A stretch of 64,000 nucleotides of DNA from Ottelia alismoides (lineage: Eukaryota; Streptophyta; Magnoliopsida; Alismatales; Hydrocharitaceae): the NCBI GenBank assembly GCA_037367405.1, contig JAZKJV010009336.1:496001-560000 (forward strand). The letters are read 5' to 3'. The notes below the pieces were generated by a model, which did not search any database, was not told where the DNA came from, and saw nothing but the letters and a program-made list of their open reading frames with translations. The first letter of the stretch is position 1, and each line of letters opens with the position of its first letter. A program made the position numbers and the translations under genes. Shown here one piece after another: positions 63,101 to 64,000 of the stretch.

Positions 63101-63599
63101 ATGTAAAATATGTACTCATAAATTACATAGGATAATAAAATTGCATATGTTATAGAAAATGACTTCATTGTAAAATATGTAGAAATATAGTAAAATATAG
63201 ATATGTATTGTTTTATATATTATTAATTATAAACCAAAATAACATGTTCCTTTATAACATGGTTATGTAAAATATGGGTAAATATAGTACAATAGAAGAG
63301 AAAATTGTGAACACATTAAAGAACGAATGAAATGGATACATATAAATCATATTATTTATATTAAAACAAAAAATCAGTATCATAAGAAAAACACCTGTGT
63401 GGAGAGAAACGATATCAGAATTGTCATGGCCTGTGTCTTTGATGTGATTATCCTATTTCAAAAATTAGTATATACATCAAAATGAAATGATTACAACAAC
63501 AACCAAATATAATGTAAGAACTTGGAAGATTTCTTCAAAATAATTAGACATAAACTCGGATGCAGAATCATCGTCTAATGAAGATGACAGATCATCCAT
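60168..63599 (-). CDS. FAR1/FHY3-type MULE transposase gene, multi-exon, with frame breaks
   Basis: Starts at ATG 63,597-63,599 (M-D-D-L-S-S-S-L-D, acidic). Short exons follow at 63,395-63,452, 62,730-62,790 and 62,597-62,654, and the main exon runs from 62,432. Domains: FAR1 DNA-binding (A-Y-N-F-Y-E-A-Y-A...G-F-N-I-R-K, F-V-C-W-K-E-G, N-E-E-H-N-H-N-L); MULE transposase with first Asp in S-F-D-T-T-Y-R-T-N, second in I-T-D-E-D-P and Glu in Q-R-S-E-S-M-N-S; SWIM finger C-E-C...C-M-H; lysine/arginine-rich tail with zinc knuckle C-K-A-C-M-K-Y-N-V-G-H-D-F-R-N-C. All catalytic residues are present. Breaks: frame shifts in A7 runs (plus strand) at 61,559-61,565 and 60,534-60,540, and an in-frame TAG at about 61,408 just before F-C-T-W-H-I. 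FAR1-type light-signalling factors descend from such transposases, but the TE context, TIRs and zinc knuckle argue for transposase. Confidence 0.85.
62800..63390. other. Long AT-rich intron of the transposase gene
   Basis: Between coding pieces at 62,790 and 63,395. The phases of the two neighbours do not join directly (phase 1 against a needed phase 2), so a small exon may be hidden here or one splice site is misplaced. Confidence 0.45.
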
Positions 63600-63957
63600 A
63601 ACAAAGAACGAATGATGATGCAAAAGATTAGAACGTAAACAAAATGGAATGAAAATATTTAGACAACAACACTTACCGTGATACAAGGGATAATTAAGTA
63701 AATTAATTATAGCAGGAACTATCTAAATATAGCATGTCGATTACTTATTGACAAAAGAGCTGATTTAAATTAATTGATTGCGTCTTAAATATTAAAATTT
63801 ACTATAAAAAGAAAATCGGGAGCGGTATATGGAGTGGTTTCCCATGGTTTCGCATGGCTGAAAATATAATTATGATAGCCGTAGATGTAGATCAAACGAC
63901 CATGAATCGTGGCTTTCCTTATAGCAAGGAAAGGTGCACCTCATTTGAAATATTTCC

Positions 63958-64000
63958 TATATATATATGGAACCTTTCAAATATATATATATATATATAT
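63958..64000. repeat. (TA)n tracts at the right edge with the start of another element
   Basis: ATATATATAT (to 63,968), then GGAACCTTTCAA (63,969-63,980), then a further (TA)n to the window end. The short piece resembles the end consensus of this element group, so it may be a tiny solo end or the margin of the next element. Confidence 0.5.

Larger units (their letters stand above)
49231..63957. mobile_element. 14.7-kb Mutator-like element with FAR1-type transposase and Ulp1-like protease genes
   Basis: Left end AGGGCCCTTCCAATGAGGTGCACCTTTCC...GGAAAGCCA; right end inverted AGGAAATATTTCAAATGAGGTGCACCTTTCC...GGAAAGCCA. The matching terminal part is only about 55 bp. (TA)n adjoins both sides (49,171-49,230 and 63,958-63,968). 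Inside: two 559-bp tandem repeats, a mitochondrial-like block, a plus-strand Ulp1-like gene, two 557-bp tandem repeats and a minus-strand transposase gene. The convergent two-gene plan recalls MuDR. MULEs carrying Ulp1-like genes are known in Arabidopsis and melon. The element is probably the source of the smaller (TA)n-embedded elements nearby; whether it is still active depends on the frame breaks in its genes. Confidence 0.8.

Overview
The window is a TE-dominated stretch of a flowering-plant nuclear genome. The evidence is plant-type spliced genes, LTR retrotransposons of the Athila (Ty3/Gypsy) and Copia types, an L1-type LINE, a tRNA-derived SINE, hAT- and Mutator-like (MULE) DNA elements, and long AT-rich spacers with (TA)n microsatellites. 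I cannot fix the species or say monocot versus eudicot. Only one host gene reads intact end to end: a PMP22/Mpv17-family peroxisomal membrane protein gene on the minus strand (seven coding exons, 39,512-42,462, 185 aa). One decayed host gene, a type I (AGL80-like) MADS-box pseudogene, lies at 34,801-35,352.

Layout. 1-925: the 5' end of a short-LTR Copia element on the minus strand, abutting a Copia RNase H remnant. 926-4,850: AT-rich DNA with a 60-bp tandem duplication and a possible PIF/Harbinger remnant. About 4,860-19,010: an old, decayed Athila-type element on the plus strand with unusually long LTRs (at least 3 kb), a deaminated primer-binding site, remnants of gag, protease, RT, RNase H and integrase, and a 0.9-kb hAT element inside the 3' LTR. 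19,013-19,530: GTAT microsatellites. About 20,980-33,000: inverted terminal sequences and a G-rich minisatellite, split by a complete but coding-dead Copia element with 2.64-kb LTRs (21,794-32,496). 33,000-39,500: small elements (a foldback MITE, a MITE inside a MITE, a SINE with a 17-bp target duplication) and the MADS pseudogene. 39,512-42,462: PMP22.

44,050-64,000 is the most interesting part. At least six elements with inverted ends sit directly in (TA)n tracts, one after another, with a truncated LINE between them. The largest (about 49,231-63,957, 14.7 kb) looks like the autonomous member. A minus-strand gene encodes a FAR1/FHY3-type MULE transposase (FAR1 DNA-binding domain, DDE residues, SWIM zinc finger, C-terminal zinc knuckle). 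A convergent plus-strand gene encodes a helical domain, a coiled coil and a C-terminal Ulp1-like (C48) cysteine protease. The element also holds two sets of roughly 558-bp tandem repeats and a 2.7-kb GC-richer block that resembles plant mitochondrial DNA. Several reading-frame breaks in both genes fall in A/T homopolymer runs, so some may be assembly errors, but at least one in-frame stop in the transposase is not of that kind.

All calls come from reading the sequence and hand translation; no search was run. Boundaries of old elements are approximate.
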